Assembly: GCA_900754855.1 (NCBI GenBank)
Contig: CAAEEI010000120.1
Coordinates: forward strand, 1-7,187
Direction: 5' to 3'
From: Lachnospiraceae bacterium
GTDB taxonomy: Bacteria > Bacillota > Clostridia > Lachnospirales > Lachnospiraceae
DNA length: 7,187 nucleotides
In this document: piece by piece, positions 5,366 to 7,187 of the stretch
How positions within the stretch are numbered: position 1 is the first letter of the stretch
Layout: each line of letters starts with the position of its first letter
The notes under the pieces: model-generated
What the model saw: only the letters and a program-made list of their open reading frames with translations
The model's database searches: none
Told to the model about the DNA's origin: nothing
Translations under genes and position numbers: made by a program

Positions 5366-6277
5366 CTATTCCATGACTTCGCCGGAGATGATCCATGGAG
5401 CCGGTTTGGCTTCAAATACGTTTTTGCGGTTTAATTTGGACATGGAAATCTGGATGACTTCACTGCGGGCAATGTGGTATTCATCAAATACCCGGAGAAT
5501 GTCGGAGAGCACGTCAAGCTCCAGCGTATAGACCACGAATTTCATCTGTGGATTAATTTTCAGCAGATTACGGATTTCTTCTTCAAATTTATCGGTGGCA
5601 ACGATAAAAGAAAGAGAAGGAACCGGAAGGTTACGCAGGGACGCCCTGCTGGTATCTTCAACGATGGTAACGTTGGTCAGCCCGAACTTTGTGATATTTT
5701 CCTCCATGGAAAAACGATCGTGTTTATTGTATTCCACAGCGATAATCTGTCCGTCGCTGGCAATCATGGCCGATTCCACGGCGATACTTTCCCCACTGAT
5801 GATACAGATGGTGTCCTGATCGTCCAGATGCAATTTATTGACGATGATGGAGCGGATTTCGCTGGCCACATAACGGACGGAGCCCTGAGAAAAATTATCA
5901 TTTTGCATACCGATGCGATAGGAACTTCTGGAGTTTGGATTGAAAATCAGCATGACGGAAGGTTCCTGAATTTCGGTGTTGATCATTTCCGCCAGCTTGC
6001 AGATTTTCACGCTGCCTTCTGGTTCCAGTCCGGTTTTAAACCATATATCACAGTCGCCAAGTCCGTAATTCCACAGATTAAAAAAGAAATCCGGGTCGCC
6101 GGCATCGGTAAAAACCAGTACCCGCTTATGGGTTTCGATGGTCGGAATCAGATTTTTTTTCTTTTTACTGATGTCGATCAATTTGATTTTTTCAATATCC
6201 AGACCAGATTTTTTAGAAAAATATTCAAGCCAGGATAAAATCTGTGGGTTGGTGAAAGAAGATTTGTTATTGTTCAT
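5366..6277 (-). CDS. CbiE/CbiT (CobL)-like SAM-methyltransferase-related protein, divergent
   Basis: Predicted 303-residue cytosolic protein. Residues about 50-150 resemble the C-terminal half of CbiE (precorrin-6Y C5,15-methyltransferase): DAGDPDFF (58-65) recalls the SGDPxF motif, and the GMQNDNFSQ...EIRSIIVNKLHL stretch matches the CbiE-CbiT joint. Residues about 155-300 resemble CbiT: SGESIAVESAMIA (161-173), the acidic AVEYN (180-184), and ENITKFGLTNVTIVEDTS. In active CbiT the first motif is a Gly-rich GxGxG SAM loop; here it reads SGES and is one residue short, so SAM binding may be weak or lost. The N-terminal CbiE half is also shortened. No other cobalamin gene is present, so a role in B12 synthesis is doubtful. 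The start is supported by AAGGAGG (complement of 6285-6291), seven bases upstream. Family placement is from motif memory and is moderate; the function is unknown. Confidence 0.7.
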   Translation of the reverse strand: MNNNKSSFTNPQILSWLEYFSKKSGLDIEKIKLIDISKKKKNLIPTIETHKRVLVFTDAGDPDFFFNLWNYGLGDCDIWFKTGLEPEGSVKICKLAEMINTEIQEPSVMLIFNPNSRSSYRIGMQNDNFSQGSVRYVASEIRSIIVNKLHLDDQDTICIISGESIAVESAMIASDGQIIAVEYNKHDRFSMEENITKFGLTNVTIVEDTSRASLRNLPVPSLSFIVATDKFEEEIRNLLKINPQMKFVVYTLELDVLSDILRVFDEYHIARSEVIQISMSKLNRKNVFEAKPAPWIISGEVME

Positions 6278-6316
6278 GGTGCCCCCTCCTTTTCTTTTAC
6301 GACAGATGTTTAGTTT

Positions 6317-6345
6317 ATTTTAGTACATCAGCGTGGAAAACGCAA
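6317..6345 (-). promoter_or_regulatory. Probable promoter of the CbiET-like gene
   Basis: Read on the minus strand, TTGCGT (complement of 6340-6345) and TAAAAT (complement of 6317-6322, 5 of 6 to the -10 consensus) are 17 bases apart. The -35 box is weak, with only TTG matching. The start site would lie about 30 bases before the ATG at 6277, leaving room for the strong ribosome binding site at 6285-6291. Confidence 0.5.
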
Positions 6346-6405
6346 GATTTCCGTAGGGGTTCTCCCTATATTTTGCCTTGTCATATCCCGGAAAAAGAGG
6401 TAAAA

Positions 6406-6434
6406 TTGAAGCTCAGGATTCTCTGTGATCTAAT
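6406..6434 (+). promoter_or_regulatory. Candidate promoter of the CmpB-family membrane protein gene
   Basis: TTGAAG (6406-6411, 4 of 6) and TCTAAT (6429-6434, 5 of 6) are separated by 17 bases, with TG at 6426-6427 giving an extended -10. The start would be near 6441, about 60 bases before ATG 6503. The -10 lacks the highly conserved second-position A, so this is tentative. The rest of 6346-6502 holds only a short TAGGG/CCCTA inverted repeat at 6354-6368 and A- and T-rich runs. Confidence 0.35.
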
Positions 6435-6502
6435 AAAAAAACAGGGGATTTTTGGAGTTTTTCGATTATATTGCAAAAAAAGATAAAAGAAAGAGTGAGA
6501 AA

Positions 6503-7187
6503 ATGATAGGGCAGTACAGTGTGTACCAGTGGATTTTATTTTTTTATGTATATAGTTTTTTGGGGTGGATATTTGAATCGGCATATGTTTCTCTTCTGAA
6601 AAGAAAATGGGTCAACCGGGGATTTTTGCGGGGACCATTTCTGCCAATCTATGGCGGTGGAGCGGTCATGATGCTTTTTGTCTCTTATCCTTTTAAATCC
6701 AATCTGCTCCTTACCTATTTTGCCGGTGTGGCCGGAGCCACTTTGCTGGAGCTGGTGACCGGAATATTGATGGAAAGTATTTTTAAAATCCGTTACTGGG
6801 ATTATTCAAAACAGCCGTTTAACTATAAAGGCTATATCTGCCTGTCTTCATCCGCAGCCTGGGGATTTTTTACGATCGGAATGAATGAAGTACTCCATCC
6901 GTGGGTACTTCGGGGAATTTCTCTGGTTCCGTCTTTTCTTCTCCATATCCTTATGGGACTGGTGAGCGTCTGTTTTCTTATAGACATCATTATTTCTGTA
7001 GAAGAAGCCCTGGATTTACGAAATATGCTGGAAAAAATGGAAGAAATCCATGGAGAAATGCTGCGGCTGCGAAAGAGAGCCGATGTGGTTATTGCCTGTC
7101 TGGATGATTCCTGGAAAGAGTTCATGGAAAACAGTCCGGCCATTGACCGGCTGGAGGAAGTGTATAAAGAAATCGAACTGCGCTACC
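6503..7187 (+). CDS. CmpB-family 'putative ABC transporter' integral membrane protein (partial, 3' end outside)
   Basis: The frame stays open from ATG 6503 to the window edge (228 codons plus one base), so the C-terminus is missing. Hydrophobic segments lie at about 8-26, 46-62, 68-92, 110-130 and 136-165, suggesting five membrane helices. They are followed by a charged, probably coiled-coil cytoplasmic region (about 166-228, with many Glu, Lys and Arg). Motifs of the family named ABC_trans_CmpB in Pfam are visible: GWIFE (21-25), NRGFLRGPFLPIYGGG (38-53), ELVTGILMES (83-92) and YWDYS (98-102). Despite the family name there is no ATP-binding domain and no transported substrate is known. The Shine-Dalgarno sequence is poor (AGAGTGAG at 6493-6500 at best), but no better in-frame start exists upstream. 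The gene is transcribed away from the CbiET-like gene. Confidence 0.88.
   Translation, partial: MIGQYSVYQWILFFYVYSFLGWIFESAYVSLLKRKWVNRGFLRGPFLPIYGGGAVMMLFVSYPFKSNLLLTYFAGVAGATLLELVTGILMESIFKIRYWDYSKQPFNYKGYICLSSSAAWGFFTIGMNEVLHPWVLRGISLVPSFLLHILMGLVSVCFLIDIIISVEEALDLRNMLEKMEEIHGEMLRLRKRADVVIACLDDSWKEFMENSPAIDRLEEVYKEIELRY

Noticed and set aside
5474..6238. 254-residue open frame on the plus strand opposite the CbiET-like gene
   Set aside because: No ribosome binding site or promoter supports it, and its Phe/Asp/His-rich composition is that of a complement frame. The minus-strand gene has a promoter, Shine-Dalgarno and recognisable motifs.
6354..6368. TAGGG-GTTCT-CCCTA inverted repeat as terminator or operator
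   Set aside because: The stem is only five base pairs and lies upstream of both divergent genes, where no transcript needs ending. As an operator it is too short to separate from chance.

Overview
The window looks like chromosomal DNA of a low-to-moderate GC Firmicute of class Clostridia, most likely a Lachnospiraceae-type gut anaerobe. This rests on AGGAGG-type ribosome binding sites, a two-gene SufC/SufB-like iron-sulfur module without SufS/SufU/SufD, a YacP/Rae1-type NYN domain, and a CmpB-type 'putative ABC transporter' membrane protein. Species assignment from memory of gene families is an inference. I see no insertion sequence, phage gene, CRISPR array or gene remnant.

Layout. 1-34: hairpin plus T-tract abutting a tRNA. 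35-122: tRNA-Ser(CGA). 133-191: very long terminator hairpin. 278-3010 (+): a 910-residue EF-G/Tet(M)-like translational GTPase fused in one unbroken frame to a C-terminal Rae1/YacP-like NYN endoribonuclease domain. 3075-5251 (+): a compact operon of sufC-like ATPase, sufB-like scaffold, CsoR-family metal-sensing repressor and a 68-residue protein of unknown function. Its likely promoter begins on the stop codon of the GTPase gene. 5264-5349: a bidirectional terminator made of a 19-bp stem enclosing a second hairpin. 5366-6277 (-): a 303-residue protein resembling a shortened CbiE-CbiT (CobL) corrin methyltransferase with an eroded SAM motif. 6278-6502: divergent intergenic region with promoters for both sides. 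6503-7187 (+): an integral membrane CmpB-family protein that runs off the window.

How the parts may work together. The SufC-SufB pair is the two-component core that resembles the minimal SUF-like (SMS) system for Fe-S cluster assembly in anaerobes. A repressor with the Cys-His-Cys copper-site pattern in the same transcript suggests control of, or response to, metal stress that harms Fe-S clusters. The GTPase-NYN fusion joins a module that enters the ribosomal factor site with a domain whose free-standing relative cleaves mRNA in the ribosomal A site. It is the most striking item in the window and is probably a ribosome-targeted RNA-decay or rescue factor rather than a tetracycline-resistance protein.
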